The position numbers were made by a program, and so were the translations under genes. A stretch of DNA of 64,000 bases, from the NCBI GenBank assembly GCA_958450325.1, contig OY288257.1:17317873-17381872 (forward strand). Reading direction: 5' to 3'. This DNA is from Agrostemma githago. Its lineage: Eukaryota; Streptophyta; Magnoliopsida; Caryophyllales; Caryophyllaceae. Shown here piece by piece: positions 41,925 to 54,336 of this stretch (position 1 is the stretch's first letter; each line of letters opens with the position of its first letter). The notes under the pieces are model-generated. The model did no database searches. It was given only the letters and a program-made list of their open reading frames with translations, and was not told the DNA's origin.

Positions 41925-44886
41925 AATTATTTCGGCACATGATATATAATCCATCCATGGGAAGATTAAACAATATAATTAAGCATAAAGTCAACATAAA
42001 TCAGTGATAATGGGCTTGCTTGTAATCATTTGTCCAAAATTGTTTGCATCCATAGATAATCGCATGGATATATATTGTTTAATCTTATTATATGTTATCT
42101 AGTTCTATGAAATTATTAAATGACTTATTCAGGTCGGGTCAATTTTTTCAGGTCTACTCTCGATCCAAAGAAGACGGTTTCTTACTATCGTCAACATAAT
42201 AAAAGACAGTCTCCTATTATAGCTAGTTGTGCCTATTATTATCTTGCTCCATTATTATCTTATAATAAATTAAAATATAATATAATGTAATTAACGTAAC
42301 CAGAACTTAAGCACACATCATGTTATATTACTATACTAGATGAAAGCCCGTGCGATACACAGACCGATTTTTAGTGACGTTGATAATGTCATCAAGTTAG
42401 TATGCATAATAGTAAATGAATACTATCTACATACGTGGATGTGTTTTTAGGTAGGTAATATTTACGGTAAACATCAAATTAAATTATAGGCGTACATTAT
42501 TAGAAAGATTAATTAAAATACTTCGCACACAAGTAAATCTTAAACTATGTATTCTTACCAATATTCATTTATATTTATATGGAATATTACTTGTTATTCT
42601 ATAAGTTTTGCATTCAACAATATTATCTACGGGTTATTATTATTATTATTATTATAAATGTAATAACTAATAAATAAAATGACAAATAATATTTATGTAT
42701 CAATGTAAAGTAAGAGACCCAATTTGACATACATAATTCAAAAACATATTGTACGTAGCGTGTATATGGTGATATGAATAGTTAAATTTCATGGTAGTAT
42801 AAATAGATGTGTTTATTTCTTACACAATAAATGTATAAACAGTTGATCTAATAGGGGATTAAAATATTATTCATATGATTAACTAAGTGCACGTAAGATT
42901 GTGCAACACTTTGAGAATTTTTTTATAAATTGTCAAATATAATCTCTTACATTATCTCACTTTCTAAAACAAATAAAAATCTTGAATCATGCTATTAGTA
43001 ATAAATTATAATAATTAATTACATTAAAAAAAAAAAATAAGAAGACTTTTCAAGTATCTTGTACGAAGTATAATAATAAGTACACTGATGATGTACGTTT
43101 TGTTATTCCCATGAATTTGTTGGTTGATATAATGATACAATATAAGGATGAATGATTTTTTTATTTATGATATAGAATTTCATTACCTTAGCAAAATTTA
43201 TCGATGTGAGATAATTTTACTTGAACTCTTTTCATAACTCAAAAGATTTCTGGTTGACGAATGATTTCTTTTATTTATATAATAGAATTTCATCATCTTA
43301 TTGTAATTTCTCGATGTGGGATAATTTTCCTTCAATTTATAGCCTTAAGACTTAAAGGTGTTATAAGAGTCAAAAGATTTTTCATTAATATCTAAAAACA
43401 AATATTTTCTCTTATTTATAATTATAGTATAAAATTTCATAAGCTCATCATAATTTTTCGATGTATGATAATTCAATTTAAATTTATAATTTTAAGAACT
43501 TCTTTTAGGTCTCAAAAGATTTTCTTATTGATATCTAAATATGATGATTACTTTCATTTATATAATAGAATTTTCTCACCTTTTATTTATATAATAGAAT
43601 TTTAATTATATATTTTTTGAGGGTGAATAAATAAATATTAAATACAATTACTGTATCAAATAGAATTGACTAAGCGTTTCACGCTGTCACTGTCCAATTT
43701 TTGTTGTCGTATGAGGTGATAATTGTCGGTTTATATAGCAATAATTTTTTGAATCTTAAAAGGAGTAAGATTGTTTTTCTATACAAATTTATATATTTTT
43801 TATTTAAATTAAAAAAATCGAGTCTGAGGTGGAGTAGGATTTTTTTTTCATATACAATTTTTCATATTTTTTATTTAACTTAAAAAATAAATTAAAAACC
43901 TTCGACCAATCATATCGCTCGAAAAGTTCCTGCTTTATTAATATATATTGGTTATTTTGAATAATATATCTATATTAATAAGCATATATCTATATCTATA
44001 TTTTGAATAATAATATCTTTTTGAGCGAATAGATCATTTCATTAATAAAATGTCATACGACATCTACAATTTGTATTGAAATTGAACGGATAGAATGCTA
44101 TAAAATTTGAATAAAATAAATTCTCGTCAAAACAAAGATCTCTCACTATGATTTTGATCTCCGCTTATGCACATCCTCTTTCAATATATCGCTGTTTAAT
44201 GATACAACTTTTCACAAGAGGGTCTTTGGATCTTCCAAGGTGTTGAGGAGAATCGATTTCATCTAACCAGATAGATTGTAGTCGCCAATCTGACATAAAT
44301 TGAGATACCATACAATGAACGATTGTGACACTGATCTTTCGCGTCTTCTCCGCTATCATAGATTCAATACCTCTCCTAAAAGAGAGAGTGAAACCCATCA
44401 ATTGATGAGAACGAAACTCTCCAAAAGGAGAGGACTTATTATAACTAGAATAGTAATAACGATACTAATACTAAAGCGATATAAAAATTAAATTGGGGGG
44501 GGCTTACCACCAATTAATGGTGGTAGCCCCAGATTAGGGTTTTTTGGGAGGAGGGAGAAGGGTTTAGAGAGAAATTAAGTTTTCGTAACACGAATTTCTT
44601 TGAATGTATTTTGTCGAATTTTTTAATAATAATATCTATATCTAATATAATTCGAATATATCATACTCAGGTGCGCTGCTATATCTAACATTTGATAGTC
44701 AAAATATAAATCCACATACCCGTATTATTATTAGAGTATATTAATAGACTACGTGCTTATTATCATTATGCTTATATTAGATATAATTTTTGAATGATTA
44801 TTATTTCGAAAATGCTTATTATAGCTGTTTACCATATTATTAGCTTTAATCTTGATAAGTATACTATTATCAAGATTATTACGTAG
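41925..44886. other. AT-rich intergenic DNA without supported genes
   Basis: At 42332-42360 the sequence CTATACTAG...AAGCCCGTGCGATACAC resembles the 5' end of plant Helitrons, but no matching 3' end is certain. Short (ATT)n is at 42635-42655. Decayed repeats of the type ATTTATATAATAGAATTTCAT recur at 43150-43620. Confidence 0.4.
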
Positions 44887-45069
44887 TGTTATGAAATCAT
44901 ATTACGTGAATGTCCATTGAGCTTTTGACCCATATGTAAACTCTCTTATCATTAGTTCATTACTGATGTACTATATATATCCCTCTCAATGACATGAATA
45001 AGACAACTCTCTCACATATTTCTCGCTCTATTGTCTTTCTAGTTTTCCTTTCTTTCTCGTTTTATAACA
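44887..45069 (+). repeat. 5' LTR of copia element (183 bp)
   Basis: Begins TGTTATGAAATCATATTA and ends TTTTATAACA. TATA box TATATATAT at 44972-44980. Confidence 0.9.
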
Positions 45070-45139
45070 CGTTATCAGCACGAGACTCTCATTACTGAGC
45101 GGAAAATAATTGAGGGGGAGTTCATCCTTTTCTCAAATC

Positions 45140-45440
45140 TTTTAAACAAGGAATTCATTTTTTTTTTCAATCCTTGTATCTCTCAAGCAAGGAGTTCGTT
45201 AATTTTTCCTCAATCCTTGCATCTCTCAAGCAAGGAGCTTGCTATTTTTTTTCAATCCTTGCATCTCTAAGCAAGGAGTTCATTATTTTCTCTCAATCCT
45301 TGCATCTCTCAAGCAAGGATCTCGTTATTTTTTTTTCAATCCTTGCATCTCTCAAGCAAGGAGTTCATTATTTTTTCTCAATTCTTGCATCTTTATAGCA
45401 AAGAAATCGTTATTCTATTTTTTAATCCTTATATCACTAT
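45140..45440 (+). repeat. 42-bp tandem repeat in the copia leader
   Basis: About six to seven copies of a unit with CAATCCTTGCATCTCTCAAG and CAAGGAGTTC; copies start near 45168, 45211, 45253, 45294, 45337 and 45379. The period is close to a multiple of three, so false ORFs arise. Confidence 0.9.
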
Positions 45441-47923
45441 ATTAAGAAGTTAATTCATATTTTTTGAAGATACACATATGATCTATTATTACCTTATGAT
45501 TATAAGGAGATCATAGTATATATGTGGAGTATTTTCAATGCATCTCCATATTTGTATCTCTGTGGCAAAGAATTATATATATTAAAATAGTCGTTTTAAC
45601 GATTGAGATATATACTTTAAAGCATAATAGTTAAGTTCCTACAATTCTAATTTTTTGTTTGTCGCTTTGTCAATATATTTTAAACGAAAAATTGGCAACT
45701 TCATTTTATTTCAACAATATAATTTAAATGTTAATTTGGATGATTATCTAAAATACACATTTCCTAAAGTCATAGATTTTGATATCATAAATATTTAATT
45801 TCTATAATAATATATTCTCTACCTTATTATAGCTATGTAGTTATGGTAGTAAAATTTTCGTAATTACGGTAACAATCTTTCTATTTAGCTACATATTATA
45901 TTGTATGAAATAGTGATGACCATCCTTAGGGTATTACAAATTCGTAGTGACATGATTTACTTACTATTAGCAACAATCTAGAATGTTAAAATTTTCATAA
46001 TTATGTTCATTATTTTTTTTAGATATATTTGTCACGCATAACTTGAATTTCATTGTAAGTTGTTAGCGATGATTTAATGTGAGATTGTCTTCTATCATTT
46101 TAATGCGAGACAATCTCCTATCAATATTTTTTTGTCATTACAATGTGAGTAAGTCTCCTATCACATTAATGTGAGACGGTATTTTATCGGTATAATGGGA
46201 GATGATTTCTGTAAATTTACGATCTTCGACCGGTATAAGTTCAGTCAAGTCTCCCACGAGTTTAATGTGAGATAATTTATTTATGGAGTAATCTTACTCA
46301 TAATTATTCTCTAATTTCTTACTTTGGAAATCTCCAATTTTTCCACTCCGTAACTCTTAAATATTCATCATTTGAGAAATTTCTTGAACAGAATATATAA
46401 TATCGTTATATTTCCCAAAAGGATATTAATATATGACAGATCTTGCAAATTTACGTGAGACACTACAAGTGTTCCATTTTGCGAGATGAATATAAAGTTT
46501 GTGTCATATTGAGTAAGTTTAGCATTCAATAGTTTGACATGCAATTGCTAATTATACATATTGAGATCAGCTAACTTTGCATATGCATTATTGCAATTAA
46601 TTGCGAACAAATATCAACATTTGACATGAACTGATTAAGCATATGTGATCAACAAGTGCTTAAAAGTATGGGTTTGAGAATCATGAATTAAAATTGATTA
46701 TGAATGATGATATTTGGAGATCCAATTGCACATTACTCGAGGTTGAATAAACATATTTTAAGTTCAATTCTACGAATTGATCGATATTGTTTTAAGTGGC
46801 TTGGAGACCACATATCAAATACGAGTAATTTGTGCTATTAGAATTCACAATTTGATCGTTATCATGTGAATAAATTGATCTCTTAAATTTGGCATTTAGA
46901 TTCAGCCATTAAAAGTCAATTATTTTATGAATCACGTACTCCCTGAAATATATCATAATCTTGCGAAAAATACCCATCAATGAAATTTTATTTGCATATG
47001 ATATGATAAATCGCATTCTAAGGTGGTTAAGTAAATGATTGCAATCTATCTTGAATATTTTTATTACAACCTTAGGGAGAGAAAGTGAGTGACAAGTTGG
47101 TAAAACAAAAGAAGTTTTATCATATCAAATTACGCGTTATTTATTGTGTACAGTAATATATAAGTAGAATGACGATTCTACGAAATTACATCATATGAAA
47201 TGGCTACACATTTACGCACAATATCAAGTAGCCTATTGAATAAGGTTTTTATAAATCCGTACGACCGTCGACATATTTATTGGTATCAATGAGCTCATAA
47301 TCCTGAAATTCATCAAATTTATTGATTAAAATTGAAAAGTATACAATACAGTTTGCATATCGAGTCATCATGCTGATATATAGAAACTAAGTATATCATT
47401 TCATGTTAGTTTTCTTATCACATCGTTGCATCATTTCATATTCATATAGTTTAAATTTAGTCACATATTATATTCGTGCAAATTATTGATAATCTGACTA
47501 TACTTTGAAATGTTGAAGTTATATTTGGATGAAGACGCAACAATCAAAGACTATCTTCATATTATCCGTATAACTATTTGAAGATCAATGATAGATTTCT
47601 AATTATCGAAGACATCTATGGAGTTTATCAAGTATGATGATTATTATTTCAAAGATCGAGATTCATCGTCACATCATGGATAATATTGTTATTTTCCGAG
47701 TGATGTAACTATCAGGGGGAGTATGCACGCGCTGTACTCTTTTTCCTTGTCTATGATTTTGTCCCACTGGGTTTTCCATGGAAAGATTTTGATGAGGCAG
47801 CATCATACGCGTGTTTGAGGAATAATGTGCTTTATTTTACACTAGTTTTTTTCCCATAGGGTTTTTTTTTCGAGTGAGGTTTTTTTGAGACATATTATTC
47901 CGTAATGTACATTCAAGAGGGAG
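45441..47923 (+). other. Decayed internal region of the copia element
   Basis: AT-rich, no ORF. Words of the type GTGAGA(T/C)(A/G)GTCTCCTATCA recur at 46080-46270. GAGTATGCACGCG at about 47720 and AAGAGGGAG before the 3' LTR (polypurine tract, about 47914-47923) show the orientation. Confidence 0.6.
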
Positions 47924-48136
47924 TGTTATGAAATCATATTAGATGAATGTCCATTGGGCTGTGTTATGAAATCATATTAGGTGAATGTCCATTGGGCTTT
48001 TGACCCATATGTAAACTCCCTTATCATTACTGATGTACTATATATATCTCTCTCAATGACATGAATAAGACAACTCTCTCACATATTTCTCGCTCTATTT
48101 TCTTTCTAGTTTTCCTTTCTTTCTCGTTTTATAACA
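47924..48136 (+). repeat. 3' LTR of copia element, with 38-bp terminal duplication
   Basis: Same as the 5' LTR but the first 38 bp (TGTTATGAAATC...GGGC) occur twice in tandem, at 47924 and 47962. It is followed by CGTAG, the target duplication. Confidence 0.85.
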
Positions 48137-48141
48137 CGTAG

Positions 48142-48658
48142 TATATTATAGTCGACCTATAATCTTATAATTATAAACCTAACATACTTAAGTCTGATCA
48201 ATGTAATTACGTAATTTACTATATTATTATTACTATATTACTATATACTATATACTATATATTATTATATATACTTCTATTGTGAAATACCGGTTTGTGT
48301 GTCGATGGTTTGACGGTCTTCGGTTCTTCGTCTCTGCATCCTCTCGAACCGTTGAGTTGCTTTTCGTTTTCGAGTATTGGTACAGGGCGTATCGGTTGCC
48401 ATTCCACAACTTCAACATCAATTTAATAATGGTAGAACGATTAAGACACGTTGGTCTCTAAATACCTCAATGCCTTCTTATTTGTAATTAGGATTGAAGA
48501 CAAATATATTATTTCTAAGTTGTTAATTGTGCATAACACCGATGACCTTAAAATTGTATTTATAGGCTATCTTACTTACCTAATTAAAATAGTGGAAGAC
48601 AATATTAATATATTATCATTGTATTCTTTTTGTCTTTATGGAAAAATTTACTTTTTTG
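48142..48658. other. AT-rich DNA between copia element and right inverted arm
   Basis: No gene supported. The ORF at 48451-48702 runs into the inverted arm and lacks any recognisable feature. Confidence 0.5.
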
Positions 48659-49557
48659 TTGGTTTCCTTTTTTTCTATGGAAAATTGTCTTTTATATCAT
48701 AATCTTATAATCAGGGCCGGTCATGACATTTTGGCGGCCTAGTGCGAAAGTTGAAATTGGGGCCCTTTCACGCTCCGCCTCGTATTTCATTCGCTTTAAA
48801 CTAGCACCACAATTTTGGCCAAAAACTCAAATATTATATGAATATATACGATTCCTTATACCTTTAATAAGATACAGAGTACAGAATATATACTAAGAAA
48901 TCATAGCAATTTGAATAAGCGACATTTGTCTTTGTTCTTGTCTTTATACAATATCCTAAGAAAATTAATTAAATTAATTTTGTTATTAAGCAAAACATGA
49001 GGACATTTTATTCAGTAGGGATCTATGATGCATATTATCATACACAAACTTATCATTTATGGAACATTACAAATTTCGTGCAAATTTTCAATAGCGAAAT
49101 TTGTTAATATCGTTCACCTAATTCATGAACATTGAACATTGGACATTTTTTATTTGATTTAACGGTATACTTCAAAATTCAATTTGACCAAAACAAAATG
49201 TGAAAGTTTATTTTAAAAAATATATGTGACGGGTCATCGAAATTAATGTACGAATGTATCCCCTAAATTATGTTACAATAAAAATTGTTTTAATATACAG
49301 AATACTTTAGTTGGGAATTGAACCCATGACCTAACAAATAAAATGAACTTCTAAGGCCACACCTACCACTACTCCACTACACTATACTTGTCCAATTTTC
49401 ATTCAAATTAAATAAAAAACTTAACTATAATAGCAGCTTTGGGTCCTAAAAACCTTGGGCCCAGTGCGACCGCGCGGGTTGCACTGCCCCAGGGCCGGCC
49501 CTGCTTATAATCACTTTTAGGTAACTCTTTGCCCAAATATAAGTCCCATGTGGTATG
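48659..49557 (-). repeat. Right arm of the inverted repeat, split by a hAT element
   Basis: 48659-48711 and 49504-49557 together match 40581-40678 in reverse complement. The pair may be the terminal repeats of a DNA transposon of about 9 kb with later insertions; no transposase is visible. Confidence 0.8.
48712..49503. mobile_element. hAT-type non-autonomous DNA transposon (792 bp)
   Basis: Starts CAGGGCCGGTC and ends GGCCGGCCCTG (terminal inverted repeat CAGGGCCGG). It is flanked by the 8-bp direct repeat CTTATAAT (48704-48711 and 49504-49511), the hAT signature. The interior is AT-rich with no ORF; the right end is GC-rich (CCGCGCGGG). The empty site is confirmed by the left inverted arm, which reads straight through the insertion point. 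Confidence 0.9.
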
Positions 49558-49723
49558 CCCTTTCCAAAATATATAATCCGTATGGGAAAAAAAACCTAAA
49601 GATGATTACTCCATATTATATATATTATAATAATTAAAAGATTTTCTAATTGATTTTTTATTTATTTATGATACTTTCCTAATTGTTTTGATGAAACGAA
49701 CCAATTAAGGCAACTCTTCCATG

Positions 49724-49726
49724 TAC

Positions 49727-49799
<73 letters not shown>
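49724..49799. repeat. (ATT)n microsatellite, about 25 units
   Basis: Uninterrupted ATT repeat; it produces a false poly-Tyr ORF. Confidence 0.98.
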
Positions 49800-49962
49800 G
49801 TAGAATTTTTATTGTAGAATTCCATATTTTTCATATATTTTTACGTAGTATTCTACTATTATTAATTACTACTTTCCTAAATTATGGGCCGGGCTATCGA
49901 TTATACATTGCTATGTATACATAGTATATGTTGAAAAATTATGGGCTGGTGAATTATGTAGT

Positions 49963-51183
49963 TGGTGAGCCTAGGTCGTATGCTCCCAAAGATAAATAAT
50001 TATGTCCTATTACCTTTAACAATATAGTAGAGGTAAGTCGGGTGTCGAATCCACAGGGAAGGCGATGAAAATTAATGTGCGAATAATATAAATAAACGTA
50101 ACAAGAATATGGGGGGTTTTGTGAGTGATTAGACTAATAACTAAAATAACGAAAGTGAAATAACTAATAATGAGAATTCAGATGATTAAGAAACTCGACT
50201 CAAAGAAAATCCACTGACTAGTTAAACAATTGATCATCGACTACTAATCTTTATTTAATCCTTGAGTATTCTATTGTGAAACTGAAAGTTTCAATTGTTC
50301 CGTAGATAATATTACTTTGGTCGAAACGCGATACTAAGCAACCTAATTATTGAACAACCTAATCCACGTGTCTAGATTTAATTCAATAACATCATGAACG
50401 ATATGAACAAATCAATAGAAATAACGACCCTTTAACACACGTGGTTATTGGTTCGAATTATATGTTTATTCCTCCCTTTACCCAATTACGATGAAACACA
50501 TACAAATAATTAGGTCTAAAGGTTGCAACTTTATCTAGTGAATTGAACAATTATGGATTCAAACACAAAGAATTGCAATAGATTGAAGATTGAAATAATC
50601 AATTGGCCAAAAAGATTAAACAAACAACAATCATAAAATTAGCACAAAGAATAAACAATACTCAAGTAATTAGATAAAGATTAAGAAAAATCTCACAATC
50701 AATTAACTAGTAGCTTCAAATCCTTGATCCGAGATTGGAAGATTAGTTACACATGAGAAAATTAGGGTTCTTGTTTCTTCTCATGAAAGTAACGTAATTC
50801 GTCATTGAATGATAGTCCCAATCTAATAATATGTAGTCTAATAATAATAATTATAGGAAATTCTACTAATTTCCTAAATCTAATAATAATATAATAATAA
50901 ATAAGAATTAAGCTGACACGGAACCCGAAGTAGTTCCGTCTTCAATTCCCGAGCTGCGTTTTGACTTTTCACTCGGGTTTAGTTGGGCTTGTTCTTCGTA
51001 CTCTCTGTCTCGAGCCGAAATCTCACATCACGGGATTAAGAGCTCTGAAAACCGTCTTTTCTTCAATAAAATACAATTTTCTGGATAAAACTAAATAGAC
51101 GATTTACACTCTAAATCCGCATCTTTAATCACCAAATCTAGCTCAAATCTCCGTCGTAAACACGTACAAAACACGCTAGATCA
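49963..51183 (-). repeat. LTR X, left copy
   Basis: 1221 bp, TGGTGAGCC...CTAGATCA, followed by the polypurine tract (minus: CTAAGTGTGGGGAAGT). The dyad GGAAC..GAAGTAGTTCC lies at about 50919-50937. Confidence 0.88.
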
Positions 51184-53429
51184 ACTTCCCCACACTTAGA
51201 CCTTTGCTCGTCCCGAGCAAAACTCGGAAACATCAACAATAAAACACCGATAGTCTTACAAAAAAACATGGGAAGCTCGACATTATCACACAAAATTCAT
51301 CCATTCAATCACCTTCCTTATATCATCCTCAAAATTTAAGCACAAGGTCACAATGACATAAAATACACTCAACTACAAAAACTGTGACCACAGGACAACT
51401 CTAAAACATCGGAACATGATACTACGCCCCTTATTTCTCCGATTCCTAAACAAGATCACATGTGCTACAAAATATCACCAATGGTATACGATGTATACAA
51501 CTATTCTCCAAAACACACACATGTAATCGACCTAAACACCTCTAACACCTTAATACAACACAAAACAACACTCCAATCGCATAATATTTAGTGCTACGAC
51601 TACACCGCACCGCGATTCTTCTCACCTTAACCAACTATCCTACCTGACCGACCTTCTATGTCACCCTTCTTATGACACCACACCAAGAATGGAGAAAGAA
51701 TATGTGAATTTTTTTCCTAATTCCCTAATTTTGCCTAGAGTGTCCGCCCTTGCGGATTTTCACTCTAGTTTTTTTTTTTTTTCAAACTCACACTACTCTC
51801 GTGGCACGCAATTCAATTTTTCTTTTTACCCGGAGCGCTCTTTCGGGTTTTTACTCCGTCCTCGGCCACTTTCCCATTCTTGCCTAGGCGCCCTTTCGGG
51901 TTTTCACCTAGCCGGGTTTATTTTTATTCTTTTTCCTTCTTTTTTTTTGAATGATGAAATAATTTAAATAAAATACACCACACAAGTACAATTACATCAC
52001 AAATTGGAACGATTCTCCTCCCCACACTTGAATGAAACATTGTCCTCAATGTTACAAAGGACACAAAATAGAAGGATAAGGAGAACAAACCTCATCGGAA
52101 AAATGTGGATCAACCTTGCACCACATCTTCCCCCCACACTTAGCTTACAACTGTCCCGAGCTAACACAGTGGAGGATGATACAAACCAAAAATGGCAATC
52201 CACAAACACTACCCTTATGAAAATTCAACCCGAAAACTCGCATAGTTAATCCATCGAACACCTTATATGCATTGTTGAAAGCCCTTCTTCAACCTAGCTA
52301 CCATACTCCTACTCTAGCATCAGCACAAGCTAATGAAACACTAACAATCAAAACACCACCGACTCACAACAACAATGTTACGAAAAGCAAACCCTTCAAT
52401 TCCGAGTAATTCCGAACTGTTAAAAACAACAATTGACCAAAGTTTAGCCAATAATACCATGAAAATCGAGTGACAGGATTGAACTTCGAATTTTTCGTTA
52501 GTGAGTAGCAAAAACCGTCAATTCCAAATAAAACTCAGCCCAGAACGATGAAGACAAGTATATGGTGAGGGTGTTGATGAAACGACGAGTATAGTAATGG
52601 CAAAGGCCGAGCAAGAGTGATCAACTGGATGGTGGAGTAGGCAAGAAGCCGTGGAAAGGAACGGAGGCTGGTGGCAGCGCGCCGGAAAATGGCGGAGAGG
52701 GAGTTGCCGGAGCGCCGGCGAGAAGGGATGCGAGGTTAGGGAGGGAAGAAGGAAAAGGACAGAGGAGGTGAATAAGAATAGGAAGATGGGAAACTGGGTA
52801 AGTTAATTTTTTTTTTCTTAATTCAGTCTTGAACTGAGCTAAGGTCGAGGGGTGGTCGTGGGATGGTCATGGGGTGGTCGTGGGGCATATTCGGGTCCTC
52901 TTTTTTTGCAATTTCCCGCAACTTCACTTCAAGTATCCCTCGAGTCTTTCTCGAGTGTAGCTATTTTCAACCCTTGTATTTTTTTTTCACTTTTTTTTTT
53001 CATATATCTCACCCCTCTCTAACTTACTCACCAATCACTCTTATTTTTCCTCTCGGCTCTCAAATTCCGACAAGACCCGATGTAAATCCGACCTGAAAAT
53101 AGTTAAAGTTAGATAACTAGTAAATAATAAAATTTAAAACACACACAAACAAAATAAAGATGTAGAAAAACTAAATAAAATAAAAACTCGGGTTGCCTCC
53201 CGAAAGCGCTCTTATTTTACGTTGACCCGACGTGAAAGCGGAATCTTCATTAATTGGGTTGAAAAGATCAATTCTCTCAACTGCTCCCTTCATCCAACTT
53301 CAATTGAAGTCCACAAACTAACTTATTCAAAAACAAAAAAAATCATCAAATAACAAAAAGCGGGTTGCCTCCCGTAAGCGCTGAGTTAAAGTCCCGGACG
53401 ACGGTAAAGGGTCACACAGCACTACCCCT
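51184..53429 (-). other. Non-coding 3' region of the X/Y array with three polypurine-like tracts
   Basis: No gene supported. CCCCACACTT-type tracts (minus: AAGTGTGGGG) occur at 51184-51203 (LTR-proximal), 52019-52030 (next to CATTGTCCTCAATG) and 52132-52144. CGGGTTGCCTCCCG(A/T)AAGCGCT is repeated at about 53191 and 53362. Short ORFs on either strand are not credible. Confidence 0.6.
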
Positions 53430-54218
53430 CTACAAAGTAACCCATTTTGTATCAAGATCGGAACAAGTCAATGCTCGTAAGAGACGATCAAACAAGCTAG
53501 AAAAAGAGTTAGTGAAAACCGTACAAAACATTACAAAAAGAATGTACCACACACACCGTATAAATATAGAGGTATATAGAATGTTATTACTCGTGTCTAT
53601 AAATTTCTTAAAAATTAATACGGATTCATGGTATGATTCTTTAGATAAGAACGCCATCTCAACCAATTTTTCTGTGTCCATACTCCTTATAGATGCATCT
53701 TTCAAATCCCATAATATATCACCCAATTCACCTCCTAAAGAGTAGTCAATAAAATAGGTGGATGAGGGAAAAACTAATACGGGTTTTGTATAAGGCACGG
53801 TCAATAAATATGAGTCATCATCCTCTCGCTCATCATCTAGTGGAGTACCATCGACATGGGTAAGGGAAATAGGATACTCAATTTTGGTCACATCATCACT
53901 AAAAATCAGTACATGATTAGGAGAAGTCTCGAAGTATTGGGGTAGTTCAAGAAATAAAGTGGATATCTCTAATTCTCGAGCATTGTTAACCAAAAGATCA
54001 ATCACATCCCATTTTTCATTATGACCTAACTCAAGAAATCTACCATCACTTTCAACTTGTAAATCAATTTGAGTTGCACGATTAAAGTTATGGTAAATCG
54101 CTACCAAGAGTTGTTCGTTACTCATAGGTAAATATTTGCGTTCTAGCACATACTCTGTGATTCTTTCCAAATAGTGATGTAGTAACTCATTATCAAGTTG
54201 GGGACACGAAAAACTCAT
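53430..54218 (-). CDS. Gag-like ORF of the X/Y array (262 residues), unknown function
   Basis: Starts MSFSCPQLDNELLHHYLERI about 95 bases after the primer site. The N-terminus resembles element 1's ORF (FPQFEHEPLHTYFDRL), and the C-terminal SSLFDRLLRALT parallels SSLFDKLMRSLT there. The middle is acidic with a conserved-looking DGTPLDDEREDDDSY. It is half the length of the element 1 protein, and a Phe/Cys-rich segment (CVWYILFVMFCTVF) precedes the C-terminal motif as in element 1. No protease, RT or integrase. Probably a gag-derived protein of a non-autonomous family. Confidence 0.6.
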   Translation of the reverse strand: MSFSCPQLDNELLHHYLERITEYVLERKYLPMSNEQLLVAIYHNFNRATQIDLQVESDGRFLELGHNEKWDVIDLLVNNARELEISTLFLELPQYFETSPNHVLIFSDDVTKIEYPISLTHVDGTPLDDEREDDDSYLLTVPYTKPVLVFPSSTYFIDYSLGGELGDILWDLKDASIRSMDTEKLVEMAFLSKESYHESVLIFKKFIDTSNNILYTSIFIRCVWYILFVMFCTVFTNSFSSLFDRLLRALTCSDLDTKWVTL

Positions 54219-54313
54219 TTCTAGATGACAAAGAAAAAGACCTTCAATTAAAGTATATATTTACAAGAGACACACACAAAAACAAATAATCACACAAAAT
54301 CAACTAATTGCCT

Positions 54314-54331
54314 TCCCTGACAACGACGCCA
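54314..54331 (-). other. Primer binding site beside LTR Y (degenerate tRNA-Asp type)
   Basis: The minus strand reads TGGCGTCGTTGTCAGGGA, differing at three positions from the sites in elements 1, 3 and 4. Confidence 0.75.
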
Positions 54332-54336
54332 AAATT

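Larger units (their letters stand above)
44887..48136 (+). mobile_element. Copia-type LTR retrotransposon, decayed (3.25 kb)
   Basis: Short LTRs with TGTTAT...ATAACA ends; TSD CGTAG at 44882-44886 and 48137-48141. After the 5' LTR comes CGTTATCAGCACGAG, the primer-site region common in Ale/Retrofit-like copia elements. At 47711-47800 the passage around AGGGGGAGTATGCACGCG and TTTTGTCCCACTGGGTTTTCC is the usual 3' end of such elements. No coding capacity remains. Confidence 0.85.

Noticed and set aside
42329..43950. Possible Helitron, from CTATACTAG...CCCGTGCGATAC at the left
   Set aside because: No convincing CTRR end with hairpin was found; kept only as a resemblance.
44165..44401. Minus-strand ORF and a LINE-like 3' end nearby
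   Set aside because: No RT motif, no clear poly-A tail or target duplication; not enough for a LINE call.
49721..49924. Poly-Tyr ORF
   Set aside because: Translation of the ATT microsatellite.
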